Positions 9,001 through 17,017 of a stretch of DNA of 64,000 nucleotides are shown here, one piece after another. How positions within the stretch are numbered: position 1 is the first letter of the stretch; each line of letters begins with the position of its first letter. Below the pieces are notes generated by a model. That model saw only the letters and a program-made list of their open reading frames with translations, was not told where the DNA came from and did no database searches. The DNA comes from Arthrobacter_E sp041360795 (lineage in GTDB: Bacteria > Actinomycetota > Actinomycetes > Actinomycetales > Micrococcaceae). The DNA lies in the NCBI RefSeq assembly GCF_041360795.1, contig NZ_JBFUPW010000003.1, positions 372,001-436,000 on the forward strand, read 5' to 3'. A program made the position numbers and the translations under genes.

Positions 9001-9948
9001 CGGACCGACTGTTCGACAGAACCAGCATGGGCGCTTCGACCAGAGACATACTCGGAACCGAACATCGGTGCCAGCGTAAGACCCGGGGAGCGCCCAGCGC
9101 TGCGGACTGGGCCCGAAGTGGGCGGGTAGAGCGCCGTCGGCGAGGCCAGCTCAGATATCCTAGCGTCCCTCTCCAGGGTTCAGCGGGACAACTCGCACGC
9201 CCCTCGCCGGTCTAAGCCGACTCCGTAAGCACCGGACAACCAGCTCAATCATGCCTTGAGCGCATGGGGAGCGTGCGGGGAGGGGCGAACGCATCCGCGG
9301 TGCCCGTTGCGAGGCCTTCTCGCTGCTTCGCTGCCCAGAGCGACGGAGAACGCCTATCCGGGCCGTAGCGACCCACCCACGCCCCTCCTGCGGCCCTCGA
9401 ATACGGTCAGGGCCTTTACCGGGGCGCCCACCCTCTAGTCTTCGTCCTAGGGCTCTACAGGCGCCGTACGAGTGACACCGCGACGGCGCTGGAAAGCGAA
9501 TGGCGGCGATGACGACGAAGGCAACAATGCATAAGCGCTCCGGAAGCTGGCCGGGCTTCCACTGGCGATGAGTGACCGTCGTTCCGGCATTCAGGGTCAG
9601 TTGCGGGCCGCGGCGGGAAGCATGTCTCGGTTCTCTCCAAGGGCTCACCACACACATACAGAGAGCTGTCAGGCAACGTCCGTAAGTTGGCTTTCATGGT
9701 TTCTGCCAACCACCATTTCGCGAACCTGATTCGGAACCGGCCAACCTACTAGAGAAGGTAATGTCGAGTGAGCCTCCAAGATGCGCTTCCCGTGGACTGG
9801 GCCACCGTAGCGCCCGGCCAGGCCACCTGCCACTGTCAGACGCCGTAGTGACCTGATGCCCACGGGGTCGGTTCTGGCGACCCGCATGTATCCACTGGGT
9901 CGGCTGCTTAGGACGGTCTGCCGTGTGTCAGACTCAGATCGCAGATGA

Positions 9949-9964
9949 TGTTTCACGTGAAACC
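9949..9964. promoter_or_regulatory. parS site 6
   Basis: TGTTTCACGTGAAACC; intact 14-bp core. First of three sites spaced 371 and 373 bp apart. Confidence 0.95.
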
Positions 9965-10319
9965 GCGACATCGGTCCGAGACCTGGTGATGCCGGGTCTA
10001 CATGGCAACGACCATGGGTCCTCGCCACCAGAACGCCACCGGACCGTGCCTCGGAATGCAACGCCGGAAGGAATGCGATCCGGCACCACAGTGGCTGGAG
10101 CTTGGGAACTCGGATGCGGATCAAACTGGCGACAATGTTCGGCACGTACTGCTTCGGTAGACCCCGACCGCTTCTCGGCACGAAATGATGTCTGACTTGC
10201 CGCTCCTTGGAGAGCCTGGGCACGGCTAGCCCGTTTTTCGAATTCGCCGGGGCGTCGACGTACTCAAGATGTGAAGCCAGAATCGGGTCAGCGCACGCAT
10301 CTGCGAACCCGTCACCCGA

Positions 10320-10335
10320 CGTTTCACGTGAAACA
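10320..10335. promoter_or_regulatory. parS site 7
   Basis: CGTTTCACGTGAAACA; intact 14-bp core, 371 bp after site 6. Confidence 0.95.
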
Positions 10336-10679
10336 ATCCGAAGTCCTGCGCGTCCAGCCTGAGGCAAGGGCCTCTGCAACGATCCTCCCCTGACTGGCAA
10401 CGTGTGGCGGGGGAGCGGATCTCACGAAGGCGAAGTGGACCGACCTTGCGCTTGCCAGTCCAACAGCGATCCAGATGTCCCTGTAATTGGACGCCGATGC
10501 GCCATGTCTCAACACTGGGTAATCACGCGCGGCACCTCCACGATGCGCATGACCACCGTGCCTAAAGCGCAGCCTAGGCACCCACGAACGCTGGATCTCG
10601 AATGTAGCCGGGTGGACGAGAGTGCGCGGGTGCCAGAGCGAACGCCGGCCGGCGCAGCGAACACCCAACCCCGGATACG

Positions 10680-10721
10680 CCAAGGGGGTCTGTGTTTCAC
10701 GTGAAACACAGACCCCCTTGG
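10680..10721. promoter_or_regulatory. parS site 8 inside a 42-bp perfect palindrome
   Basis: Positions 10693-10708 are a perfect TGTTTCACGTGAAACA. The symmetry continues outward, so 10680-10700 and 10701-10721 are exact reverse complements (outer arm CCAAGGGGGTCTG). It starts 10 bases beyond the parB stop. In RNA it would form a long GC-rich stem, so it may both bind ParB and end parB transcription. There is no long T run after it. Confidence 0.93.
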
Positions 10722-10731
10722 AAGTCAGACG

Positions 10732-12009
10732 TTAGGACGGGTTGATGACATCCATGATGCGATTCAGGTCGTCAACACTGGCAAACTCAATGCTGACACG
10801 TCCCTTTCGGGCGCCAAGCGTGATCTTGACGTTCGTATCAAGCCGGTCCGCGAGCGAGGTGGCAAGATAGTCCAGCCGTTCGTGACGCGCGGTGTTCCGC
10901 GGAGCCGCGGGCTTCTTCGGGTCGACAGGATCCTGGAAGAGAACGACGGCCTCTTCCGTCGCGCGCACCGAAAGCCCCTCGGCGACAATGCGCTGTGCCA
11001 GGCGCTCCATGGCCGGAGCATCCGGCAGACCCAGCAGTGCACGCGCGTGGCCGGCGGAAAGCACTCCGGCAGCCACACGTCGCTGGACCAGGGGAGGGAG
11101 CTTCAGCAGGCGAATGGTGTTCGACACCTGAGGACGCGAACGGCCGATACGGTCCGCAAGTTCCTCATGGGTGGCGCCGAAATCCTCCAGAAGCTGCTGG
11201 TAGGCAGCAGCCTCTTCGATGGGATTCAGCTGGCTGCGGTGGAGGTTCTCGAGCAGAGCGTCACGCAGCAGGTCGTCATCGGTGGTCTCTCGGATGATCG
11301 CGGGGACCGTCTCAAGCCCGGCTTCCTGAGTCGCACGCCAACGCCGCTCACCCATGACCAGTTCGAAACCGGAACCTTCGGGCTTCCGGCGGACCACGAT
11401 CGGCTGCAGAACACCGATTTCACGGACCGAGTGGACCAGTTCCGCCATATCCTGCTCGTCGAACTCCTGGCGGGGCTGACGAGGGTTGGGGGAGATGTCG
11501 CCGACCGGGATCTCAGCGAACTGAGCCCCGGGCACCGGAACCAGACCATCCTGCGCGCCGGCGTCGTCGACCGCGACAGGGGCGGCAGCCGACGTCGCGC
11601 TGTCGGGGGTGACCGCTTCCTCTGGCTTCGCACGACGCGCGCGCGTCGGCTTCTCGGCCGCAGGGGCGGCTTCTCCCGCCGCGGCCTTGGCGCCACGGGC
11701 AGGCGCCTTCTTCACAGGGCTCTCCTGGGCGGCAGCAGCCTTCCCGGAGTCCTTGGCGGCCCGGGAAGCGTCGGCGGCCTTGGCGGGCCGCTGAGTGACC
11801 TTCTGCGGCTTCTCAGCGGGAGCTGTCGTCCCTTGCGATGCGGGGCTGGCTTCACCAGTCTCCGTCGCACCATCCTGTTCGCGGTTCCGCTGGGGAGCGG
11901 GGAAGAACAGATCCACCGGACGGGTGGTGGGCGCTGCACTGCCCGCATCGGCAGCACTGGGGATCAGGGCACCCAGACCGCGGCCCAGGCCACGTCGCTT
12001 TTCACTCAT
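10732..12009 (-). CDS. parB: Chromosome-partitioning protein ParB
   Basis: CTP-dependent DNA clamp of 425 residues that loads at parS and organises the origin region. Order: N-terminal GLGRGLGALIP motif (residues ~7-17, ParA-interacting); a long Ala/Lys/Pro-rich, probably disordered linker (~20-163); the ParB CTPase domain with NPRQPR (175-180) and GERRWR (220-225); a helix-turn-helix around 274-300 (ELADRIGRSRPQVSNTIRLL); and a C-terminal dimerisation domain. The linker is unusually long and resembles histone H1-type Lys/Ala tails. ATG at 12009 lies 75 bases after the parA stop, so the two are probably one operon. The palindromic parS 8 follows the stop codon. Confidence 0.96.
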   Translation of the reverse strand: MSEKRRGLGRGLGALIPSAADAGSAAPTTRPVDLFFPAPQRNREQDGATETGEASPASQGTTAPAEKPQKVTQRPAKAADASRAAKDSGKAAAAQESPVKKAPARGAKAAAGEAAPAAEKPTRARRAKPEEAVTPDSATSAAAPVAVDDAGAQDGLVPVPGAQFAEIPVGDISPNPRQPRQEFDEQDMAELVHSVREIGVLQPIVVRRKPEGSGFELVMGERRWRATQEAGLETVPAIIRETTDDDLLRDALLENLHRSQLNPIEEAAAYQQLLEDFGATHEELADRIGRSRPQVSNTIRLLKLPPLVQRRVAAGVLSAGHARALLGLPDAPAMERLAQRIVAEGLSVRATEEAVVLFQDPVDPKKPAAPRNTARHERLDYLATSLADRLDTNVKITLGARKGRVSIEFASVDDLNRIMDVINPS

Positions 12010-12084
12010 GTGGGATTCCTCCCTCCTTCCGATGGCGCGAAATCAATCGCAGGGGTTTCTTCTCTAGTCGTTCGGCTTCACGCA

Positions 12085-13161
12085 TCAGCTGCGCTCGGCG
12101 ATCTCAGCAGCGGCTTCCAGATAGGAGAGCGCGCCGCTTGAGTTCGGATCATACGTCAGCACGGTCTGCTGGTAGCTCGGAGCTTCAGAGATTCGCACCG
12201 AGCGGGGGATGACGGCCGAGAGGACCTCCTGGGGGAAGTGCTCACGGACTTCCGCCGCCACCTGGGCCGCGAGGTTGGTCCGCCCGTCGTACATCGTCAA
12301 CAGAATCGTCGAGACTCTCAGATCACCGTTGAGGTGCTTCTGAATCATCTCGATGTTCTTGAGCAACTGGCTCAGACCCTCCAGAGCGTAGTACTCGCAC
12401 TGGATCGGGATGAGGACCTCCTGCGCAGCGCAGAAAGCGTTGACGGTCAGGAGCCCCAGGCTCGGCGGGCAGTCGATGAAGATGAAATCGAGCCGCTCCA
12501 GGCCCTGCTGCTCACGGTGTTTGGCATACACGTCGATCGCGCGGCGAAGCCGCTGCTCACGGGCGACGAGAGAGACGAGCTCGATCTCCGCCCCTGCCAG
12601 ATGGATCGTCGCCGGCGCACACTGCAGACGGTCGATGTCCGGGCAGTCTGCCACGACTTCGGCGAGGGGGAGATCGTCGATGAGAACGTCGTAGATGGAG
12701 TCGACTTCGGCGTGATGTTCGATGCCGAGAGCCGTCGACGCGTTGCCCTGCGGATCGATGTCGATCACGAGGACATTCAGTCCCGCGGAAGCGAGGGCGG
12801 CCGCGATGTTCACCGTCGTGGTCGTCTTGCCGACGCCGCCCTTCTGGTTCGACACCGTGAAGACGCGAGTGGCTTTCGGCTTGGGCAGCACGCGGCCCGC
12901 GAGCTTCTCCCGCCGTCGCGTCTCGCTCGCCAGCTGCCGCGCGATGGGGCTTGACTCGTCAATCGAATCGATCACAGTACTCGCCTTCTTGCCAGACGTT
13001 TCACGTGAAACGCCTTCCTTCGATGCATTATCAACCGAATCAGGTTTCTTAGGCGCGGGTCGTGTCGGTACGCTGCGGACCTCCGTGGAGCGCGCGGAAC
13101 CCAGCTGAACGAAGGGCGGGATCCGGTGCACGGTACTCTCGCGTTCACTCACGGGACACAC
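12085..13161 (-). CDS. parA: Chromosome-partitioning ATPase ParA
   Basis: Deviant Walker-A ATPase of 358 residues that moves ParB-parS complexes. The ATP site is KGGVGKTTTTVN near residue 105, with FIFIDCPPSLG as switch II/Walker B. The first ~90 residues are a variable extension absent from minimal ParA/Soj proteins; part of it (VSRET) is encoded by parS site 9. GTG at 13161 is chosen because AGGAG lies 5 bases upstream; a second GTG at 13152 would put the SD 14 bases away. It follows rsmG on the same strand after a 130-base gap that may hold its promoter. Confidence 0.95.
   Translation of the reverse strand: MCPVSERESTVHRIPPFVQLGSARSTEVRSVPTRPAPKKPDSVDNASKEGVSRETSGKKASTVIDSIDESSPIARQLASETRRREKLAGRVLPKPKATRVFTVSNQKGGVGKTTTTVNIAAALASAGLNVLVIDIDPQGNASTALGIEHHAEVDSIYDVLIDDLPLAEVVADCPDIDRLQCAPATIHLAGAEIELVSLVAREQRLRRAIDVYAKHREQQGLERLDFIFIDCPPSLGLLTVNAFCAAQEVLIPIQCEYYALEGLSQLLKNIEMIQKHLNGDLRVSTILLTMYDGRTNLAAQVAAEVREHFPQEVLSAVIPRSVRISEAPSYQQTVLTYDPNSSGALSYLEAAAEIAERS
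12997..13012. promoter_or_regulatory. parS site 9 inside parA
   Basis: CGTTTCACGTGAAACG with intact core, located in the N-terminal coding part of parA, where it encodes the residues VSRET on the minus strand. Confidence 0.93.
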
Positions 13162-13291
13162 TCTTTCTCCTGGACATCTCTCCGACCGACTTCTAGCCTA
13201 ACCGCTCGACCCTCCGGCCGACGGGCGGCCTTCACAGAGCGCGCGCCCCGCCGACCGCGGCGGAAGGCATCCCCGACGGCGTTCGCCGAGG

Positions 13292-13996
13292 TCAGTTCTG
13301 CTTGCCGACTCTGACCCGAACCACCGTGGTGGACTCCTCGAGGAGCTCCTCGCCGCACACCACGATGTCCGTCTTCACGGCGCCGAGCTTCTTGAGCACC
13401 TTCTGGGCCTTCTCGATCTCGTCCTGAGCGCTCCGGCCCTTGATCGCCACGAGTTCCCCGCGGCCTTCCAGAAGGGGCAGGGTCAGCCGTGCCAGCTTGT
13501 CCAGTGCGCTCACGGCCCGAGCCGTCACCACGGTGAATTCCTCGAGCCCCACGGCGGCTTCGGCTCGGCCGCGCCACACCACCACATTGTCCAGCTCGAG
13601 ATCGTCGATGACCTCCTGGAGCCAGATGCAGCGGCGTTCCAATGGTTCGATCAGCGTGAGGTGAAGGTCAGGCCGTGCAATGGCGAGACAGAGGCCGGGG
13701 AGGCCGGCGCCGGACCCGACATCCGCCACGACAGCGTTCTCGGCGATGCAGGATTCGATGACCGCGCAGTTGAGGACATGGCGGCTCCAGAGACGCGGCA
13801 CCTCGCGCGGCCCGAGGAGGCCGCGTTCGATCCCCGATGTCGCCAGGTGTTCCACATAGCGCTCCGCGAGCGGCAGACGGTCGCCGAAGATGCGCTGCGC
13901 AGCCTCCCGCTCTCCGGCGGTCAACGTGGCGTCGGCCGCGGACACCTCAAGAGTGTTCTCAAGGTCCTGTGCCGACTCGTCCTGGATGGGGGACAT
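13292..13996 (-). CDS. rsmG: 16S rRNA (guanine-527-N7) methyltransferase RsmG/GidB
   Basis: SAM-dependent methyltransferase of 234 residues that modifies G527 (E. coli numbering) of 16S rRNA; loss usually gives low-level streptomycin resistance. The SAM site VADVGSGAGLPGLCLAI and the FTVVTARAVSALDKLA stretch are characteristic. An acidic N-terminal extension (~25 residues) precedes the domain. It lies between jag and parA, as in most actinobacteria. A terminator between jag and rsmG suggests a separate promoter. Confidence 0.94.
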   Translation of the reverse strand: MSPIQDESAQDLENTLEVSAADATLTAGEREAAQRIFGDRLPLAERYVEHLATSGIERGLLGPREVPRLWSRHVLNCAVIESCIAENAVVADVGSGAGLPGLCLAIARPDLHLTLIEPLERRCIWLQEVIDDLELDNVVVWRGRAEAAVGLEEFTVVTARAVSALDKLARLTLPLLEGRGELVAIKGRSAQDEIEKAQKVLKKLGAVKTDIVVCGEELLEESTTVVRVRVGKQN

Positions 13997-14058
13997 CCGT
14001 TCCTCTCCTGATCTGATTCCGGGGCCGAGCGGCCCCTGATCTCCTGCGGGAAAAAGCG

Positions 14059-14087
14059 ACCCGCCCGGTCCTGAGGGCCGGGCGGGT
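14059..14087 (-). terminator. Rho-independent terminator after jag
   Basis: Stem ACCCGCCCGG/CCGGGCGGGT with a 9-base loop. On the minus strand it is followed by CGCTTTTT, so it ends the rpmH-to-jag transcript. Confidence 0.8.
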
Positions 14088-14093
14088 GGAAAG

Positions 14094-14615
14094 TCAGTCT
14101 GCGCTGACCACGATGTGCCGTCGGGGGCCTTCGCCCTCGGACTCGCTCACGAATCCGAGCTCAGCCACCGCATCGTGCACGATCTTGCGCTCGTAGGCGC
14201 TCATAGGCTCCAAGGCGACCCGGCCGCCGTCGTTCTTGACGCGATCCACGGCGTCCTGCGCGATCTTGGAGAGCTCCACGGTGCGGCCGCGGCGGTAACC
14301 GTTGATGTCCAGGACCAGGCGGGAGCGGTTCTCCGTGGCGGAGAGCACGGCCAGACGGGCGAGCTCCTGCAGAGCCTCCAGCACCTCGCCGTCCTGGCCC
14401 ACCAGGCTGTCCAGCCCGTGGTTCTCACCGTCGGCTTCGATGGAGATGTAGGTGCGGCCGTTGCGGACCTCGATGTCGATGTCGCCATCGATGTCGGCGA
14501 TGTCCAGAAGCTCTTCGAGGTAGTCCGCGGCGACGTCGCCTTCCTCGTCAAGACGGTTCACGTTCTCCGGAGCCTCGGTCACGGCGGTCTCCTCGGCGGG
14601 CGTCTCTACACTCAC
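14094..14615 (-). CDS. jag: Jag/KhpB-type RNA-binding protein (KH and R3H domains)
   Basis: A 173-residue protein. The acidic N-terminus (~1-50) is followed by a KH domain (~50-125, GLDSLVGQDGEVLEALQ) and an R3H domain (~126-173) with the R-x3-H motif in ERKIVHDAV. Members bind RNA and affect cell-wall growth; it is always linked to yidC. GTG at 14615 overlaps the yidC stop by 4 bases, indicating translational coupling. The shortened form without the Jag_N domain is usual in actinobacteria. Confidence 0.92.
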   Translation of the reverse strand: MSVETPAEETAVTEAPENVNRLDEEGDVAADYLEELLDIADIDGDIDIEVRNGRTYISIEADGENHGLDSLVGQDGEVLEALQELARLAVLSATENRSRLVLDINGYRRGRTVELSKIAQDAVDRVKNDGGRVALEPMSAYERKIVHDAVAELGFVSESEGEGPRRHIVVSAD

Positions 14616-15574
14616 TTCTTCTTCTTCCGGTTGTTCTTGCGGCTCGGCTGGTAGCGCTGGCCCTTGGGCTTCTCCGGCTCGGCCGGGATGTCCTCGGGGG
14701 CGACCTTCTTACCCGTGGTGACGTCGATCGGGGCCAGACCCTTGGCCTTGCGGCGCTCGTTGAGCTCGCGGGCCGCCTGGGAACCGGGGGTCGGCATGCG
14801 GCGGATGACGTAGAACTGCTGGCCCATGGTCCACAGGTTGGAGACGGTCCAGTAGATCAGGACACCGATGGGGAAGTTGATGCCACCCACACCGAAGACG
14901 ACCGGCAGGATGTAGAGAAGCATCTTCTGCTGGCGCATGAACGGGCTGGCCAGGGCTTCCTCGGACATGTTCTTGGCCATGATCTGCTTCTGGGTGATGA
15001 ACTGCGAAGCGGTCATCGCCAGGATCATGATGATGGACAGGATCCAGACGGACACCCCGCCACCGTGGAGCAGCGCCGAGGAGAGCGGCGCACCGAAGAT
15101 GGAGGACTTGTCGAACTCGACGACGTTCTCGTGGCTCAGGGCGCTGATGCCCTCGCCCTTCTCCTTGGCCTGCGAGATGCCGGACAGCACCTGGAAGAGG
15201 GAGAAGAAGAACGGCATCTGGATCAGCATGGGGAGACAGGCCGAGAACGGGTTGGTGCCGTGCTTCTTGTAGAGGGCCATCTGCTCCTGCGCCATCGCCT
15301 GGCGGGAGAGCTGGTCCGTCTTGCCCTTGTACTTCTCCTGGAGCTTCTTCAGGTCCGGCTGCAGGAGCTGCATGCCACGCTGGGCACGGATCTGCTTCAC
15401 GAACACCGGGATCAGCGCCGCACGGATCACGACCACCAGGCCGATGATGGACAGGGTCCAGGTCCAGCCGGATTCACTGGGCAGGCCCAGGAACGTGAAG
15501 GCTTCGTGGAAGCCCAGCATGACAATGCTGACCAGCCATTTGAAAGGCGCCAGTATCGCCCCAAAGATGTCCAT
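14612..15574 (-). CDS. yidC: Membrane protein insertase YidC
   Basis: A 320-residue insertase of the YidC/Oxa1/Alb3 family that inserts and folds membrane proteins. Five hydrophobic segments surround the conserved cytoplasmic hairpin with QRGMQLLQPDLKKLQEKYKG and the NPFSACLPMLIQMPFFFSLF helix. The C-terminus is strongly basic (RKNNRKKKK), as in proteins that bind ribosomes. No lipoprotein signal is evident. It sits 14 bases downstream of yidD and overlaps jag. Confidence 0.96.
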   Translation of the reverse strand: MDIFGAILAPFKWLVSIVMLGFHEAFTFLGLPSESGWTWTLSIIGLVVVIRAALIPVFVKQIRAQRGMQLLQPDLKKLQEKYKGKTDQLSRQAMAQEQMALYKKHGTNPFSACLPMLIQMPFFFSLFQVLSGISQAKEKGEGISALSHENVVEFDKSSIFGAPLSSALLHGGGVSVWILSIIMILAMTASQFITQKQIMAKNMSEEALASPFMRQQKMLLYILPVVFGVGGINFPIGVLIYWTVSNLWTMGQQFYVIRRMPTPGSQAARELNERRKAKGLAPIDVTTGKKVAPEDIPAEPEKPKGQRYQPSRKNNRKKKK

Positions 15575-15588
15575 GATGTGTCCCTCAA

Positions 15589-15978
15589 TCAGGCCGCGGA
15601 GCGGCGCTCTTCTTCAGTGGTCTTGGCTGCGGCCGGGGCGGGCCCGGTGTCCTGCGGCAGGTAGTCGTGCGGGTGGTTCAGCATGACGATCCGCGGAACC
15701 CGGTCCGCCGGCCACGAACGGCCGCCGTCCGGCACCGGGTCCAGGCCGCCGTCGCTCCACGGGTGGCAGTGCAGCAAGCGCCGGCCCGCAAGCCAGCTCC
15801 CTTTGACCGCACCATGGACGGTGACCGCTTCCAACGCGTAGGCGGAGCAGCTGGGGAAATACCGGCACACCTGTCCGTAGAGCGGTGAGACCGCCAGGCG
15901 GTACAGCTTGAGCGCACCGATCAGGATGTTCCTCGGCAGATCGATGACGCCGCGCACGACGGCGGACGCCACGTTCAC
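15589..15978 (-). CDS. yidD: Membrane protein insertion efficiency factor YidD
   Basis: A 129-residue protein of the YidD (DUF37) family, which aids YidC-dependent insertion. It has the signature CRYFPSCSAYALEAV and the Cys/His-rich LLHCHPWSDGGLDPVP. A Pro/Ala-rich C-terminal tail of ~35 residues is longer than in most members. GTG at 15978 overlaps the rnpA stop by 4 bases. Confidence 0.94.
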   Translation of the reverse strand: MNVASAVVRGVIDLPRNILIGALKLYRLAVSPLYGQVCRYFPSCSAYALEAVTVHGAVKGSWLAGRRLLHCHPWSDGGLDPVPDGGRSWPADRVPRIVMLNHPHDYLPQDTGPAPAAAKTTEEERRSAA

Positions 15979-16373
15979 GCTCGAGCCTCGCCGGAGGCGG
16001 TGTCCGCCCCGGCCCGCTCGCGCGTGCGCGCGGCAAGACGGCGCTGTGCCACGGCGAATGCCTGATCCATGTCCGCCACGAGTTCCTCCCAGTCCGCCTG
16101 TGCCGCCGCCGGCAGGGAACGCACCACCACATCGATTCCAGCGGGGTGGTCCTGCAGCAGTCGGGCACCGATCTCTCTCAACCTCCGCTTAACGAGGTTG
16201 CGGACCACAGCGTTCCCGACGGCCTTGGACACGATGAAGCCGAAACGGCCCGGCGCATCCGGCGACGAAAGGCACGCAGATAGAACTAAGTTCCGGCGCC
16301 CTACACGGACACCGGAACGAAGTGTGGTGGAGAAGTCGGCAGGAAGCCGCAGGCGGTTCTGTGCGGGAAGCAC
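15975..16373 (-). CDS. rnpA: Ribonuclease P protein component
   Basis: A 132-residue basic protein that assists the RNase P RNA in 5' maturation of tRNAs. The family motif is GNAVVRNLVKRRLREI, preceded by FGFIVSKAVG. GTG at 16373 lies 37 bases after the rpmH stop, and the gene overlaps yidD, so rpmH-rnpA-yidD-yidC-jag behaves as one operon. Confidence 0.95.
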   Translation of the reverse strand: MLPAQNRLRLPADFSTTLRSGVRVGRRNLVLSACLSSPDAPGRFGFIVSKAVGNAVVRNLVKRRLREIGARLLQDHPAGIDVVVRSLPAAAQADWEELVADMDQAFAVAQRRLAARTRERAGADTASGEARA

Positions 16374-16410
16374 TCTGTCGCCAGGCCTGGCTCGGGTCGA
16401 CTAGTCGGCT

Positions 16411-16548
16411 TTACGCCGAGAGCTCAGTGCGGCCCTTGCCACGGCGGGCAGCCAGGATGGCGCGGCCTGCACGGGTACGCATACGAAGACGGAAGCCGTG
16501 CTTCTTGGCACGACGGCGGTTGTTCGGCTGAAAAGTCCGCTTGCTCAC
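16411..16548 (-). CDS. rpmH: Ribosomal protein L34
   Basis: A 45-residue large-subunit protein, starting VSKRTFQPNN with the typical HGFRLRMRTRAGRAIL core. The GTG at 16548 follows GGAG with good spacing; the longer open frame upstream is not coding. The gene heads the minus-strand operon and is divergent from dnaA. Confidence 0.98.
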   Translation of the reverse strand: MSKRTFQPNNRRRAKKHGFRLRMRTRAGRAILAARRGKGRTELSA

Positions 16549-17017
16549 GGTGGTTGCTCCAGTTGTTTGACGGGACGCGTCTACCTGGATCGCGGGGAAG
16601 CAAAGGCTGACGCAAAGTTTGTACTCACCCACGGAACGAACGGAACGGCTGGCTGCCATGTTCGGCCCTGAAGTGTGGGCGTGGACCCCCCATGAGGACA
16701 TAGGGGACTAGTCAACGTTAGGGCAGGCGGGAGCAGGGCGTCAAATCTAGAGCATACCCACACCCATCCACAGGGGGGTGGACAAGAAGCTGTGGAAACT
16801 GTGGACGAGCACGGTTCCCGGCCATTCCGCGGAACCACATCGATGTAATTATCCACAGGCCGGAGGCTGGCTATCTTCTGGATTTTCGATCGTCTACAGT
16901 GTCTCAGTAGCCGTTTTCCACCGATTGTGCATAACACTGTGGAAAAGTGCGGTCCATCACGCCAGGACTGCGCGGCACGACGTACGGGAACCCCAGAGTC
17001 AGAAAGTCACGGTGCGC
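16549..17017. promoter_or_regulatory. rpmH-dnaA divergent regulatory region with DnaA boxes
   Basis: About 470 bp without a gene; it must hold the promoters of the rpmH operon and of dnaA. DnaA-box-like 9-mers are CCATCCACA (16764), TGTGGAAAC (16791), TGTGGACGA (16800), a perfect TTATCCACA (16849) and TGTGGAAAA (16938). Their placement before dnaA suggests autoregulation by DnaA and a possible origin sub-region. Confidence 0.75.

Larger units (their letters stand above)
5256..10731. other. Gene-free centromere region with parS array
   Basis: About 5.5 kb between trxA and parB without a convincing gene. Open frames here are short, overlap on both strands, lack good SD sites and give no recognisable protein motif. 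Base composition looks less GC-rich than in the flanking genes. It holds eight parS-like sites (listed separately), DnaA-box groups at 8063-8165 and 8468-8564, a pentamer repeat at 7650-7714 and a hairpin at 7960-7994. In related genomes one or two genes (amidase, acetyltransferase) often lie between trxA and parB; no remnant of either is recognisable. The likely role is a loading zone for ParB and, through it, SMC near the origin. Confidence 0.8.

Noticed and set aside
9669..10400. 243-codon minus-strand open frame in the parS region
   Set aside because: No motif, no SD, overlaps other frames and crosses two parS sites; amino acid composition is that of non-coding GC-rich DNA.
16778..17017. 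N-terminal extension of DnaA by 80 residues
   Set aside because: It reads through DnaA boxes and is unlike DnaA domain I; length from 17018 (474 residues) is normal.
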